The translations under genes were made by a program, and so were the position numbers. The notes beneath the pieces are model-generated. The model was not told the origin of the DNA. It did not search any database and saw only the letters and a program-made list of their open reading frames with translations. Of a DNA stretch of 64,000 bases, positions 17,682 through 26,071 are shown piece after piece. This DNA comes from Nonomuraea sp. PA05 (GTDB lineage Bacteria > Actinomycetota > Actinomycetes > Streptosporangiales > Streptosporangiaceae). Each line of letters opens with the position of its first letter. Positions within the stretch are counted from its first letter, which is position 1. Location of the stretch: contig NZ_VSEY01000013.1 in NCBI RefSeq assembly GCF_008086045.1, forward strand, positions 1-64,000. Reading direction: 5' to 3'.

Positions 17682-18527
17682 ATGGGAAAGGATCTCGTCC
17701 GTGGCGCGGCCGTCGGCCTGGCGGCGGGCCTCGTGCTGGCGCATCCGGTCGCGCAGACGTACCGTCCGGACGTGCTGGACTACGTGGCCCACATCAACGT
17801 GGTCCTGGCCGTGAGCGTGGTCGTCCCCGCCGGTTGGTTGCTCGCCCACCTGCTGAGGATCACCCATCCCGTACGCGCCGCGCTCCTGGCCCCGCTTCTG
17901 TTACTGGTCGCCAAGAACGCGGCCGACCTCACCGTGACGAGCCCTTCCCCGGAGCTGGTCGCCTTCGCGTTCACCGCGCTGGCGGTCTTCAGCTACGCGA
18001 CCGCCGCGGCGCTGACGGCCACGACGTCGCGCTTGCCCCGGGGCGTCGCGGCCGCCGCCGTGTCCGTGTGCGTGATCGCGTCCGCCACGGTCCAGCAGCA
18101 GCGGGACGAGGCCATGGACCGGCGGTTCCGCGAGGAGCTGACCGCCCTCTACGCCGCGTCCCTCCCTCTGGTGGTGCCGGAGGAGGTGCCCGGCCGCACG
18201 CTCGCGCACGTGTGGACGATCTCCGACGAGGTTCTGGCCCTGGACTACGCCGTGAACCGCGCGAGCGAGCCCGACGTGTTCGTGCAGATCTCGACCGGGG
18301 ACCCGGCGGCGAGCTGCGCGGAGTGGGTGCGGGAGAGCGCGGACGGCTGCGAGCGCCTGGCGGCGGATCGATGGCTGGTCACCACGGGCGGCAGGATGGT
18401 GCTGTTCACCACCTCCGGGAAGCACCTCGTCCAGGTGGACTCGGCGGCCCTGGCCCGCGACGACCTCCTCACCGTGGGCGGCGCGCTGCGCCAGGTCACC
18501 GCGGGATACCTGGCCGCCCTGTCCTGA
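17682..18527 (+). CDS. Membrane protein of unknown function
   Basis: This 281-residue protein has about four to five hydrophobic helices in its first half (AAVGLAAGLVLAHPVAQ, VVLAVSVVVPAGWLLAHL, ALLAPLLLLVA, LTATTSRLPRG with AAAAVSVCVIASA). A soluble, probably extracytoplasmic C-terminal half of ~150 residues follows with two cysteines (SCAEW, GCERL). I do not recognise the family. CATCGT 6 bp before ATG suggests leaderless transcription. Its end overlaps the convergent MFS gene by 32 bp. Confidence 0.65.
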   Translation: MGKDLVRGAAVGLAAGLVLAHPVAQTYRPDVLDYVAHINVVLAVSVVVPAGWLLAHLLRITHPVRAALLAPLLLLVAKNAADLTVTSPSPELVAFAFTALAVFSYATAAALTATTSRLPRGVAAAAVSVCVIASATVQQQRDEAMDRRFREELTALYAASLPLVVPEEVPGRTLAHVWTISDEVLALDYAVNRASEPDVFVQISTGDPAASCAEWVRESADGCERLAADRWLVTTGGRMVLFTTSGKHLVQVDSAALARDDLLTVGGALRQVTAGYLAALS

Positions 18528-19668
18528 CCCGCGTCACGACGGCGACGAGCAGCCCGAGCGCGCCGTACGCCGCGCCGAGCAGGCTGGTGGCCGCCCATCC
18601 GGCGGTGGCGTAGGCCCAGGTGGTGGTGATCGCGCCGAGCGCGGAGCCGAGCGAGTAGAACGCCATGTACGCGCCGATGACGCTGCTGCTGCGGCCGGGC
18701 CTGGCGGTGGTGAGCAGGTGCTGGCTGCTGACGTGCACGGCCTGCACGGCGAAGTCGAGGACGATCACGCCGGCGATCAGCAGCCACAACGACCACCCCG
18801 CCTGAGCGACGAGCAGCCACGACGCCGTGAGCAGGGCCAGCGCCCATCCGGTCACCGGGAACGCCCACCCCCGATCGGCCCACCGGCCCGCCCGGGCCGC
18901 GCCCAGCGCCCCCGCGAGCCCGGCGAGTCCGAACAGCCCGATCTCGGTGCTGCCGAAGTGCCACGGTGCGGCCCCCAGCGGGAGCGCCAGCCCGCTCCAC
19001 AACGTACCGAAGGAGGCGAACAGGAAGAACGCGACCAGCCCCCGGCCGAGGAGGAGCCGGTCACCGGCGACCAGGCGGCCCAGTGACGCCAGCAGCTCCC
19101 CGTACCGGGCACGGGGGCGGTGCGGGTCGGCGGCGAGGGTGTGCCGGGCGGCGAGCGCGAGCAGCGCGCAGAGCCCGGCGATGACCAGGTAGACCGCCCG
19201 CCACCCGGCCAGTTCGCCCAGCGTGCCCGCGACGATGCGCACGCCGAGAATGCCCACGACGACGCCGGAGGTGACCGTCCCGATGTTGCGGCCCCGTTCG
19301 CCGGGCGGTGAGACGGCGGCGACGTAGGCCACCGCGATCTGCACGACCACCGCGAACAGCCCCGCCACCGCCATCCCGGCGATCGCCACGCCACCCTGAC
19401 CCGCGGTGGCGGCGACGACCGCGCCCGCCCCGGTGAGCAGCAGGTGGACCGTGATGAGCCTGCGCCGGTCGAACAGGTCGCCGAGCGGGACGAGTAGCAC
19501 CAGCCCCGCCAGATAGCCGATCTGCCCGGCGGCGACCAGCCGGCCCAGCGCCGCCCGTCCGAGCCCGAGGTCCTGGCCCGCGGCCTCCAGGACGGGCTGG
19601 ATGCCGTAGACGGCCGACACCGCCACCGCGCACACCATCGCGAGCACGGCCCGCTGCCTTCCGGTCAT
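18496..19668 (-). CDS. MFS efflux transporter
   Basis: This 390-residue protein has twelve predicted helices and the MFS motif A in loop 2-3 (GDLFDRRRL), fitting drug:proton antiporters of the DHA1/YnfM type. ATG 19668 follows a good ribosome site (GGAGGG, then TGTCAGGG). An upstream TTG lies inside the operator-like repeats and is rejected. It is divergent from an HxlR regulator whose putative binding repeats lie in the shared promoter, so the regulator probably controls this exporter. The substrate is unknown. Confidence 0.85.
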   Translation of the reverse strand: MTGRQRAVLAMVCAVAVSAVYGIQPVLEAAGQDLGLGRAALGRLVAAGQIGYLAGLVLLVPLGDLFDRRRLITVHLLLTGAGAVVAATAGQGGVAIAGMAVAGLFAVVVQIAVAYVAAVSPPGERGRNIGTVTSGVVVGILGVRIVAGTLGELAGWRAVYLVIAGLCALLALAARHTLAADPHRPRARYGELLASLGRLVAGDRLLLGRGLVAFFLFASFGTLWSGLALPLGAAPWHFGSTEIGLFGLAGLAGALGAARAGRWADRGWAFPVTGWALALLTASWLLVAQAGWSLWLLIAGVIVLDFAVQAVHVSSQHLLTTARPGRSSSVIGAYMAFYSLGSALGAITTTWAYATAGWAATSLLGAAYGALGLLVAVVTRVRTGRPGIPR

Positions 19669-19686
19669 CCCTGACACCCTCCGATA

Positions 19687-19740
19687 GGTTTCAATTCGCA
19701 ACCTATTCGACGCTAGGGCATAATGGTTTCAGTTTGCAAC
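19687..19740. promoter_or_regulatory. Paired HxlR operator-like direct repeats
   Basis: GGTTTCAATTCGCAAC (19687-19702) and GGTTTCAGTTTGCAAC (19725-19740) match at 14 of 16 positions and lie 38 bp apart in the MFS/HxlR divergent promoter. Each is itself a partial dyad (GGTT...AACC in the first). They are probably binding sites for the HxlR protein, controlling both genes. Confidence 0.65.
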
Positions 19741-19758
19741 TCACCTTGAGGGGGCCGG

Positions 19759-20217
19759 ATGGACGTCACGCTCGCCGCGGGAAGCGCCTGGACCGACCCG
19801 GCCTGCCCGGTGGCGCGGACCGTCGATCTGGTGGGCGACCGGTGGAGCCTGCTGATCATCCGTGACGCGATGGACGGGGCGACCACGTTCACCGAGTTCC
19901 GCCGGCGGCTCGGGATCGCCCGCAACATCCTCACCGACAGGCTGCGCAGGCTCGTCGAGCAGGGCATCCTCGACAGGAGCGCCGACGACGGCGACGGCAG
20001 GCGGCACGCCTACCGGCTCACCGCCGCCGGGCAGGACCTGTTCACGGCCGTCGTGGCGCTGCGGCAGTGGGGCGAGCGGCACGCCTTCGCCCCCGGCGAG
20101 CCGCACTCCGTCCTGCTCGACGGTCAGGGCAGGGAGGTCGCCGAGCTGCTGCCGCTCGGCCAGGACGGCACGCCGCTGTCCGCCGGCGCGTCACACGTCC
20201 GCAAGATCGAGGACTGA
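19759..20217 (+). CDS. HxlR-family transcriptional regulator
   Basis: This 152-residue winged-helix protein has the HxlR hallmark CPVARTVDLVGDRWSLLIIR at residues 16-35, with Cys near the N-terminus as in redox or aldehyde-responsive members. FTEFRRRLGIARNILTDRL is the recognition region. ATG 19759 has GAGGGGG upstream. It is divergent from the MFS exporter gene, with repeat operators in between, and probably regulates that exporter. Its last 27 bp overlap the convergent Ada-like gene. Confidence 0.88.
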   Translation: MDVTLAAGSAWTDPACPVARTVDLVGDRWSLLIIRDAMDGATTFTEFRRRLGIARNILTDRLRRLVEQGILDRSADDGDGRRHAYRLTAAGQDLFTAVVALRQWGERHAFAPGEPHSVLLDGQGREVAELLPLGQDGTPLSAGASHVRKIED

Positions 20218-21201
20218 GAGGCTCCGCAGCAACGCAGCGCCGGGCTGCGGGAACGTCCTGCTGAGCCCTGCAGGGCCGAGGCCGGGCACGGGCGTGCCGA
20301 ACCGGCGGGCCAGGTCGCCCATGACGGCCCGCGCCGCGGCGGCGTCCGGCACCCCGGAGCGCACCACGTCGTGGACGCGGGCCTCGAACGGATCCCACGC
20401 CCCGTACGGCGCCCCTGGCTCGTCGAGGGCGAAGATCCGCCGGACCCGGCCGACGTGGTGGATCAGGCCGTCGAGCCGCGGCAGATGCGCGACGAGCAGC
20501 AGCTTCGTCGCGGACCGCCGACTGATCTCGATCATCCCTGGGTCGCCGTCGACCAGGATGGTACGCCGGTACGTGCCGCCGTCCACCGCCTCGACGGCCG
20601 GCGTCGCGCGGGCGGACAGGTGCCGCAGGGCGTCCGCGAAGTCGAGCGTCCCGTCGTGGGCGAGCCTGACGGCCAGCCCGCCGTCGGCCCGCAACCGGTC
20701 GGCGACCCGCCGCCGCGCCCGCAGCTCGCCCGGCGTGGCCCGGAACACCTCGGCCAGGACGCGGTTGAGCTGCCGCACGCTGCCGAACCCCGCCGCGAAC
20801 GCGATGTCGGCCACCCGCAGATCCGTGTCGTCGAGCAGCCGCCGGGCGAAGTGCGCGCGCCGCGATCGGGCGAGCTGGTCGGCCGTCACCCCGGCGTACT
20901 GGAGGAACACCCGCCGCAGGTGCCGCGGCGACACGCCGAGCCGGTCGGCGAGGCTGCCCTCGGTCGCGTCGTCCAGCGCGCCGCCCGCGATCAGCCGCAC
21001 ACCCCGGCACACCAGCTCCGGCATGCCGTCGGCCACCGTCAGATCGCGCCGGTACGGGCGGCAGCGGTGGCAGGCGCGGAACCCGGCCGCCTCCGCGGCG
21101 GCGGCGAACGGGAAGCGGGCGGTGTTCGCGGGGAGGGGGCGAGCCGGGCAGTCGTCGCGGCAGTAGATGCCGGTGGTGCGGACGGCGCCGACTGCGTTCA
21201 T
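20191..21201 (-). CDS. Ada/AraC-type regulator with truncated AlkA part
   Basis: This 336-residue protein has an abbreviated Ada zinc domain (TGIYCRDDCPAR and ACHRC keep four Cys), an AraC helix-turn-helix (GVSPRHLRRVF, then VADIAFAAGFGSVRQLNRV) and the AlkA N-terminal domain. The frame ends just as the HhH-GPD glycosylase should begin: GAWDPFE is present, the usual GQQVS-like helix is degenerate, and the stop follows FPQPG by 16 residues. Full fusions are about 450-500 residues. Family role: sensing or repair of methylated DNA. This copy can probably still regulate but not excise bases. The N-terminus is also short (start ATG 21201). The 3' end overlaps hxlR, so a deletion at that junction is plausible. 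Confidence 0.75.
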   Translation of the reverse strand: MNAVGAVRTTGIYCRDDCPARPLPANTARFPFAAAAEAAGFRACHRCRPYRRDLTVADGMPELVCRGVRLIAGGALDDATEGSLADRLGVSPRHLRRVFLQYAGVTADQLARSRRAHFARRLLDDTDLRVADIAFAAGFGSVRQLNRVLAEVFRATPGELRARRRVADRLRADGGLAVRLAHDGTLDFADALRHLSARATPAVEAVDGGTYRRTILVDGDPGMIEISRRSATKLLLVAHLPRLDGLIHHVGRVRRIFALDEPGAPYGAWDPFEARVHDVVRSGVPDAAAARAVMGDLARRFGTPVPGLGPAGLSRTFPQPGAALLRSLSVLDLADV

Positions 21202-21316
21202 CACTCCAGCATGGCACCACGCGAAGTGCGGGGGCGAGGTTGACCGAATATGGCCAGATCCGGCGGCCGGCGGGCCGTGAGAATCGGGGCGTCCATCAGA
21301 CAGGAAGGTCGCCGCG

Positions 21317-21763
21317 ATGAGCTCCGTATCGAACAAGCAACTCGTCATCGACGCGTGGAAGGTCTTCGCCACCCGCGACGCCGCCCAGGTGCGCGCCGTC
21401 TTCACGCCCGACGCGGAATGGCTCGCCCCGGCGGGCAACGCCACGTCCCTCGCCCTCGACGGGACACACCACCTCATCGGCCGGGAGCGGATCGTGCGCT
21501 TCCTCACCGAGGAGTTCTCGACGGTGTTCGTCGACGACGTGTCGCTGCGCTTCGGTGGTTGTTACGCCGATGGTGACGTGGTGGTGGTCGAGATGCGGTT
21601 GCTGGCGACGCTGAGCCATGGCGGGCATTACGACAACGAGTACTGTTTCGTGTTCGAGCTGGAGTCGGGGTTGATCAAGCGGGTCCGCGAGTACATGGAC
21701 ACGCAGCGCGGCGCGGCGTGGTTCCGTTCGCCCGCTCCGGCCGGCCCTGACGAGCGACCCTGA
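21317..21763 (+). CDS. SnoaL-like (NTF2-fold) protein
   Basis: This 148-residue single-domain protein has the SnoaL/NTF2 pattern: VIDAWKVFATRDAAQVRAVF, the turn DAEWLAPAG, and YDNEYCFVFELESGLIKRVREYMDT. Such proteins are small hydrolases, isomerases or binding proteins, and the sequence does not tell which. It is divergent from the Ada-like gene with a 115-bp gap, has AGGAAGG before ATG, and meets the next minus-strand gene end to end. Confidence 0.75.
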   Translation: MSSVSNKQLVIDAWKVFATRDAAQVRAVFTPDAEWLAPAGNATSLALDGTHHLIGRERIVRFLTEEFSTVFVDDVSLRFGGCYADGDVVVVEMRLLATLSHGGHYDNEYCFVFELESGLIKRVREYMDTQRGAAWFRSPAPAGPDERP

Positions 21764-22306
21764 TCAGCGGCACATCCCGTCGATGAGGTCCGAGAAGTGC
21801 GGGAACTCCGCCCGCGCGGCGGCCACGATCTCGGCGGGCGGACGGCCGCGGCCGGACGCGTACCGCTCGGCGATCACGCGGAAGGCCTCGTTCGGCTCCG
21901 CGGACACCTCGGGGTCGTCGGCGGCCTCGCCAGGGCCCAGACCGGCGGCGAACAGCCACAGGAGGTCGCCGAGATCCCGGGCGATCACGTCGCGCTCCCC
22001 CTCGGAGCCGATGTGCACCACGGGCTGGCCGGTGATCGCCGCGCCCGGTCTCGTCAGCCAGAAGCCGGTGTAGTCGCCCGCCCCGGTGGTGCCGAAGAAG
22101 CGGAACTCGCCGCCGTCCACCTCGGGGTTGCCGGTCCACAGGCGCCACCACCACGCCGTCCGGTCGGGCTCCTCGAACTGGGGGTAGAGCTGGAAGTCGC
22201 AGCCGCGGTCCTCGTCCGTCTCCTCGTCGTACTCCCACTCGAAGCCGATCCTGGCCACTTCGGTGAGGGCCGCGGGGAGTGCGAGGTCTGCAGTCGTGTC
22301 CGCCAC
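21764..22306 (-). CDS. SMI1/KNR4 (SUKH)-like protein, tentative
   Basis: About 180 residues, acidic, with many aromatics (FEWEYDEETDED, AWWWRLWTG, FRFFGTTGAGDYTGF, LGDLLWLFAAGLGP), a layout seen in SUKH-type proteins, some of which are immunity proteins. No toxin gene lies beside it, so the family call is weak. I prefer GTG 22306 over ATG 22414. The 36 extra codons have poor GC3, and TAATCT lies 7 bp before this GTG as in other leaderless genes here. The function is unknown. Confidence 0.5.
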   Translation of the reverse strand: MADTTADLALPAALTEVARIGFEWEYDEETDEDRGCDFQLYPQFEEPDRTAWWWRLWTGNPEVDGGEFRFFGTTGAGDYTGFWLTRPGAAITGQPVVHIGSEGERDVIARDLGDLLWLFAAGLGPGEAADDPEVSAEPNEAFRVIAERYASGRGRPPAEIVAAARAEFPHFSDLIDGMCR

Positions 22307-22414
22307 GACGAAGAGATTAGCGCCTGCGGGGGGTTCCTTCCGGCGTGAAGGTGAAGGTGTCCTCGAAGGTTCCCTTCCGCGGCGGACGGTGAGCAGGACG
22401 GGCTCGTTTGACAT

Positions 22415-22454
22415 CTCAAGCTAATGGGTTTAGCTTTAGGGCTACTAAGTTGAG
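22415..22454. promoter_or_regulatory. Inverted repeats, likely TetR operator
   Basis: AAGCTAA-TGGGT-TTAGCTT (22418-22436) lies within an outer CTCAA...TTGAG pair (22415-22419 and 22450-22454), just before the hydrolase gene. It is AT-rich against its surroundings. The TetR protein encoded downstream in the same operon is the likely binder. Confidence 0.55.
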
Positions 22455-22467
22455 CCTGGAGGCAGAA

Positions 22468-23292
22468 ATGACCGAGTTCCTCACCGTCGACGGCGGACAG
22501 CTTGCCTACGACGTGACAGGGCAAGGCCCCCTGATCGTGCTGGCCCACGGCATGGGCATCACCCGCAGCGCCTTCCGCCACCTGACCCCCCTGCTGACGG
22601 ACGCCGGCTACCGGGTCGCCGCCCTGGACATCCGCGGCCACGGCGAGTCGACCACCGGCTGGCCCTCCTACACCCGCACCGACGTGGCCGGCGACATCGC
22701 CGCGCTGATCCGGCACCTGGGCGGGCCGGCCGTGGTGGTGGGGCACTCGTTCTCCGGCGGGGCCGCGACCATCGTGGCGGCGCGGCACCCCGAGCTGGTC
22801 AGCGCCATCGTGGAGCTGGGCCCGTTCACGCGGGCGCAGAAGATCGACGTGGGCGGGCTGCTGAGTGTCGCGCGGCACCGCAAGGGGATGACGCGGCTGA
22901 TGGGCGCCGCGATCTTCAAGAGCCCCGGCCTGTGGAAGAGCTACCTGGACGTCGCCTACCCCGGCGTCAAGCCCGCCGACTACGCCGAGTACGTCACCGC
23001 GCTCGAAGCCGGCCTGCGCCGGCCGGGCAGGATGGCCGTGGTGGCCACGATGGGGCAGTCGGCGCCGACCGACGCGGGCGAGCACCTGGCGGGCGTCCGG
23101 TCCCCCGCGCTGATCGTGATGGGCGCGCAGGACCCCGACTGGGCCGCCCCCGAGGCCGAGGCGAACGGCATCGTGGCGGGCATGGCGCCCGGCGTGGGCA
23201 GTGTCGTCATGATCGAGGGGGCGGGTCACTACCCGCACGATCAGCGCCCTGCCGAGGTCGCGCAGGCGATCCTCGGGTTCCTGAAGAAGTGA
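22468..23292 (+). CDS. Alpha/beta hydrolase
   Basis: This 274-residue cytoplasmic hydrolase has the oxyanion HGMG near residue 28, nucleophile elbow VVGHSFSGG, acid in MGAQDPDW and histidine in GAGHYPH, so the triad is complete. Family members cleave esters, lactones, epoxides or C-C bonds. The substrate is unknown. ATG 22468 has GGAGG 7 bp upstream. It is co-transcribed with a TetR regulator 28 bp downstream, which probably represses it through the palindrome at 22415-22454. Confidence 0.85.
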   Translation: MTEFLTVDGGQLAYDVTGQGPLIVLAHGMGITRSAFRHLTPLLTDAGYRVAALDIRGHGESTTGWPSYTRTDVAGDIAALIRHLGGPAVVVGHSFSGGAATIVAARHPELVSAIVELGPFTRAQKIDVGGLLSVARHRKGMTRLMGAAIFKSPGLWKSYLDVAYPGVKPADYAEYVTALEAGLRRPGRMAVVATMGQSAPTDAGEHLAGVRSPALIVMGAQDPDWAAPEAEANGIVAGMAPGVGSVVMIEGAGHYPHDQRPAEVAQAILGFLKK

Positions 23293-23320
23293 CCGGCGAT
23301 AGACGAGAAGGGGGCCGTGA

Positions 23321-23878
23321 ATGGCCAGGGCGGCGTTGTCCCGTGAAGCCGTGGTGGAGATCGCGCTGGGGCTCGTGGACGAGGAGGGGGAGCCGGGGCT
23401 GACGCTCTCGGCGGTGGCCGCGCGGGCGGGCGTGGCCACCCCGTCCCTCTACAAGCATGTGCGCAACCTCGCCGAGCTGCGCGAGCTCCTGTCCGTGCGG
23501 ATCATGAACGAGATGGCGGACGAGACGAGCGGCGCCGTGCTCGGCAGGTCGGGCGGCGAGGCGGTCCGGGCGCTGATGGAGAGCTGGCGCGGGTACGTCC
23601 TGCGCCACCCGCGCCGCTACTCGGCCATGCTGCAGACGCCGGGCCCCGGCCTGGCGCAGGCGCAAGCGCGGCTGGTGGGCATCGTGCTGGCGGCGCTGCG
23701 GGCGTACGGGATGAGCGACACGGAGGCGATTCACGCGACGCGCTGCATCCGGGCGGCGATGCACGGGTTCTCGGTGCTGGAGGCGGACGGCGGGTTCGGG
23801 CTGCCGGAGAACGTGGACGAGTCGTACCGTCTGCTGATCGACGTGATGACCTCGGGGCTGGGCGAGGCGGCCCGGTAG
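23321..23878 (+). CDS. TetR/AcrR-family regulator
   Basis: This 185-residue protein has an N-terminal TetR helix-turn-helix (LTLSAVAARAGVATPSLYKH, residues ~27-48) and an all-helical ligand domain of the WHG type (YSAMLQTPG, MHGFSVLEA). It is second gene in an operon with an alpha/beta hydrolase and is likely its ligand-responsive repressor. The inducer is unknown. Confidence 0.88.
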   Translation: MARAALSREAVVEIALGLVDEEGEPGLTLSAVAARAGVATPSLYKHVRNLAELRELLSVRIMNEMADETSGAVLGRSGGEAVRALMESWRGYVLRHPRRYSAMLQTPGPGLAQAQARLVGIVLAALRAYGMSDTEAIHATRCIRAAMHGFSVLEADGGFGLPENVDESYRLLIDVMTSGLGEAAR

Positions 23879-23947
23879 GGAATACCCCACTGCGTGAGGC
23901 GTGCAGGCGTGACTGATCGCGCATGATCTTCACGCCACAGTGGAGTC

Positions 23948-25021
23948 ATGTCGAAATTGCTCGCCGCCGCCGTCGCCGGCGCTCTGATCGCCGCCCCTGT
24001 GGCTCCCGCCTTCGCCGCGGCCTCTTCGCCGCAGTCCGCTCTCGACCTGCTCACCGGGCAGGACGGCATGGCGGGCGCGCTGAGCCAGGTGCGTGCCGCG
24101 GACGGCACGAGCGTGACCCTGCGTTCCGGCACCGCGCGGCGGGGCACCGGCAAGCCGATGGTCGGCCCCGAGGGCCGGTTCCGGATCGCCAGCATGAGCA
24201 AGCCGATCATCGCCGCGACCGTGCTGCGCCTGGCCGAGCAGGACAAGCTCGACCTGGCCGCGCCGGTGGAGCGGTATCTGCCCGGCGTGCTGCGCGGCAC
24301 GGGGGACGGTGCGGCGATCGACGGGCGGAGGATCACCGTCCGGATGTTGCTGCAGCAGACCAGCGGCCTGCCCGAGTTCCTCGACGCCGTCGAGTGGAAG
24401 GAGCCGTTCCCGGACTTCCTGCGGGTGGCGCTGTCGCGCAAGCCCACGGCGCTCGGCTCGTTCGCCTACGCCAACACCAACTACCTGGTCCTCGGCATGA
24501 TCGTGACCGAGGTGACCGGCAAGGACTTCCGGCAGGCGAGCCGCGACCTGGTGCTGAAGCCGTACGGGATGCGGGACACGTACTGGCCGGCCAAGGGCGA
24601 CTACGGCATCCGCGGCCCGCACGCCCACACGTACGGGGTGCATCCGGCCCGCCCGCAGGACGGCGAGGTGGATCTGACCGACCGGCTGCCCACCTACGCG
24701 TTCGGGCCCAGCGGCGGCCTGGTCTCCTCCCCTCGGGACCTCAACCGGTTCTGGAGCAAGGCTCCGCTGCGGACGTTGACGGCCGAGACGGTGCCGGTCG
24801 AGGAGGAGGGCTGGCCGGAGGGGGCCCGGTACGGCTACGGGGTGGCGCGGATGGAGTCGGGCTGCGGCCAGGTCTACTTCGGGGCCGGGGACATGCCGGG
24901 GGCCGCGGTGTTCAGCGGCAGGAACCGGGCCGGGCGTGCGGCGACCGTGTACGTCACGGGCGTCCCGCAGAACCGGCAGCACCTGATCGGGGCCTTCGTC
25001 GCGGCCATGTGCGGCCGCTAG
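23948..25021 (+). CDS. Exported serine hydrolase, beta-lactamase/DD-peptidase fold
   Basis: This 357-residue protein has a signal peptide (LLAAAVAGALIAAPVAPAFA). The class C-type motifs are SMSK (nucleophile Ser and Lys) and YANTN (YxN). The third motif (usually HxG) is replaced by GAGDMPG, so activity may differ from true DD-carboxypeptidases. It acts outside the membrane on peptidoglycan, D-amino peptides or esters (inferred). CACAGT 6 bp before ATG indicates a leaderless start. It stands alone and is followed by a hairpin. Confidence 0.82.
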   Translation: MSKLLAAAVAGALIAAPVAPAFAAASSPQSALDLLTGQDGMAGALSQVRAADGTSVTLRSGTARRGTGKPMVGPEGRFRIASMSKPIIAATVLRLAEQDKLDLAAPVERYLPGVLRGTGDGAAIDGRRITVRMLLQQTSGLPEFLDAVEWKEPFPDFLRVALSRKPTALGSFAYANTNYLVLGMIVTEVTGKDFRQASRDLVLKPYGMRDTYWPAKGDYGIRGPHAHTYGVHPARPQDGEVDLTDRLPTYAFGPSGGLVSSPRDLNRFWSKAPLRTLTAETVPVEEEGWPEGARYGYGVARMESGCGQVYFGAGDMPGAAVFSGRNRAGRAATVYVTGVPQNRQHLIGAFVAAMCGR

Positions 25022-25035
25022 CCGACCGGCCCGCC

Positions 25036-25053
25036 GCCGGCGCGGTCGCCGGC
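25036..25053. terminator. Hairpin between convergent genes
   Basis: GCCGGCG-CGGT-CGCCGGC is a perfect 7-bp stem with a 4-base loop, between the stop of the serine hydrolase and the stop of the PLP enzyme. It is followed by a C-rich run and is probably bidirectional. Confidence 0.6.
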
Positions 25054-25074
25054 CCCCGGCAGTACGGCCGGTGG

Positions 25075-26070
25075 TCAGCCGACCCAGCGGTGGTAGGCGT
25101 GCACGTCGACGTTGCTGCCGCAGACGACGGTGACGACGTGCCGTCCGGCGAACCGGTCGCGGTCCTCGAGGATCGCCGCGACCCCCAGCGCGGCCGACGG
25201 TTCGACGACGAGGCCGGCGTGGCCGAGCAGCAGCCGCATCCCTGCGATGATCGACTCCTCCCGGACGAGGACGGCGTCGTCGGCGACCAGGAGCAGGTCG
25301 TCGAGGACGGCCGGGATGGGGCGGCGGCCCGCGACGCCGTCGGCGATGGTGTCGGTGGAGTCGGTGGTGACGACCTGCCGCTTGTGGAAGGAGTACGTCA
25401 TCGCCGGCGCGCCCAGCGGCTGCACGCAGATCACCTCGACGCCCGGCGCGAGGTCCTTCATGACGTGCCCGATGCCGGTGGCCATCGCCCCGCCGCCGAG
25501 AGCGATCAGGACGGTGTCGAACGGCGTCTTGGCGAGGCTTTCGACCAGTTCGAGGCCGATGGTGGCGGCGCCCTCGCAGGTCTCGATGTCCAGGCTGTCC
25601 TCGACCAGCCGGATGCCGTCGCGGCGGGCGATCTCCGACGCCCGGTCGCGGGCCAGGTCGAAGTCGCCGTCCACCAGCTCCAGCCGCGCGCCGAACGCGC
25701 GGATGCGATCGAGCTTGGCCACGGGCGCGAAGCGGGACGCCACGACGGTGACGTCGAGCCCGCGGCCGCGGCCCGACCAGGCGAGGGCCTGGCCGAGGTT
25801 GCCTGCGCTGGCGCACACGACGGCTCGCGAGCCGCCTGCGGCCAGCTCGCTCGCGATCACCTCGGTGCCGCGGCCCTTGAAGCTGCGGACCGGGTTCGCC
25901 GTTTCGAGCTTGACGCTCACCGCGCAGCCCAGCTCGGGCTCCAGCGTCTCGCAGCGGTACAGGGGGGAGTCGAGGAAGAGGGGGTCGATCGACCGGCGGG
26001 CCACCCGGATCCGCTCGGTGTCGAGGCGCGTCTGCTGCACGCCACCGGAGCCTAACAGCCCCGCCGGCAC
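25075..26070 (-). CDS. PLP-dependent threonine dehydratase-like enzyme
   Basis: About 331 residues, fold type II PLP enzyme. The PLP lysine is in VRSFKGRGT, followed by CASAGNLGQALAW, GGGAMATGI for the phosphate loop, and VVCGSNVD near the end. Relatives are threonine/serine dehydratases and racemases. It lacks the ACT domain of biosynthetic IlvA. The start is GTG 26070, directly after the upstream P450 stop, or GTG about 30 bp further in. It is second gene of a two-gene unit with a P450, so it may act in a small-molecule pathway rather than isoleucine synthesis (inferred). Confidence 0.8.
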   Translation of the reverse strand: MPAGLLGSGGVQQTRLDTERIRVARRSIDPLFLDSPLYRCETLEPELGCAVSVKLETANPVRSFKGRGTEVIASELAAGGSRAVVCASAGNLGQALAWSGRGRGLDVTVVASRFAPVAKLDRIRAFGARLELVDGDFDLARDRASEIARRDGIRLVEDSLDIETCEGAATIGLELVESLAKTPFDTVLIALGGGAMATGIGHVMKDLAPGVEVICVQPLGAPAMTYSFHKRQVVTTDSTDTIADGVAGRRPIPAVLDDLLLVADDAVLVREESIIAGMRLLLGHAGLVVEPSAALGVAAILEDRDRFAGRHVVTVVCGSNVDVHAYHRWVG

Positions 26071-26071
26071 C

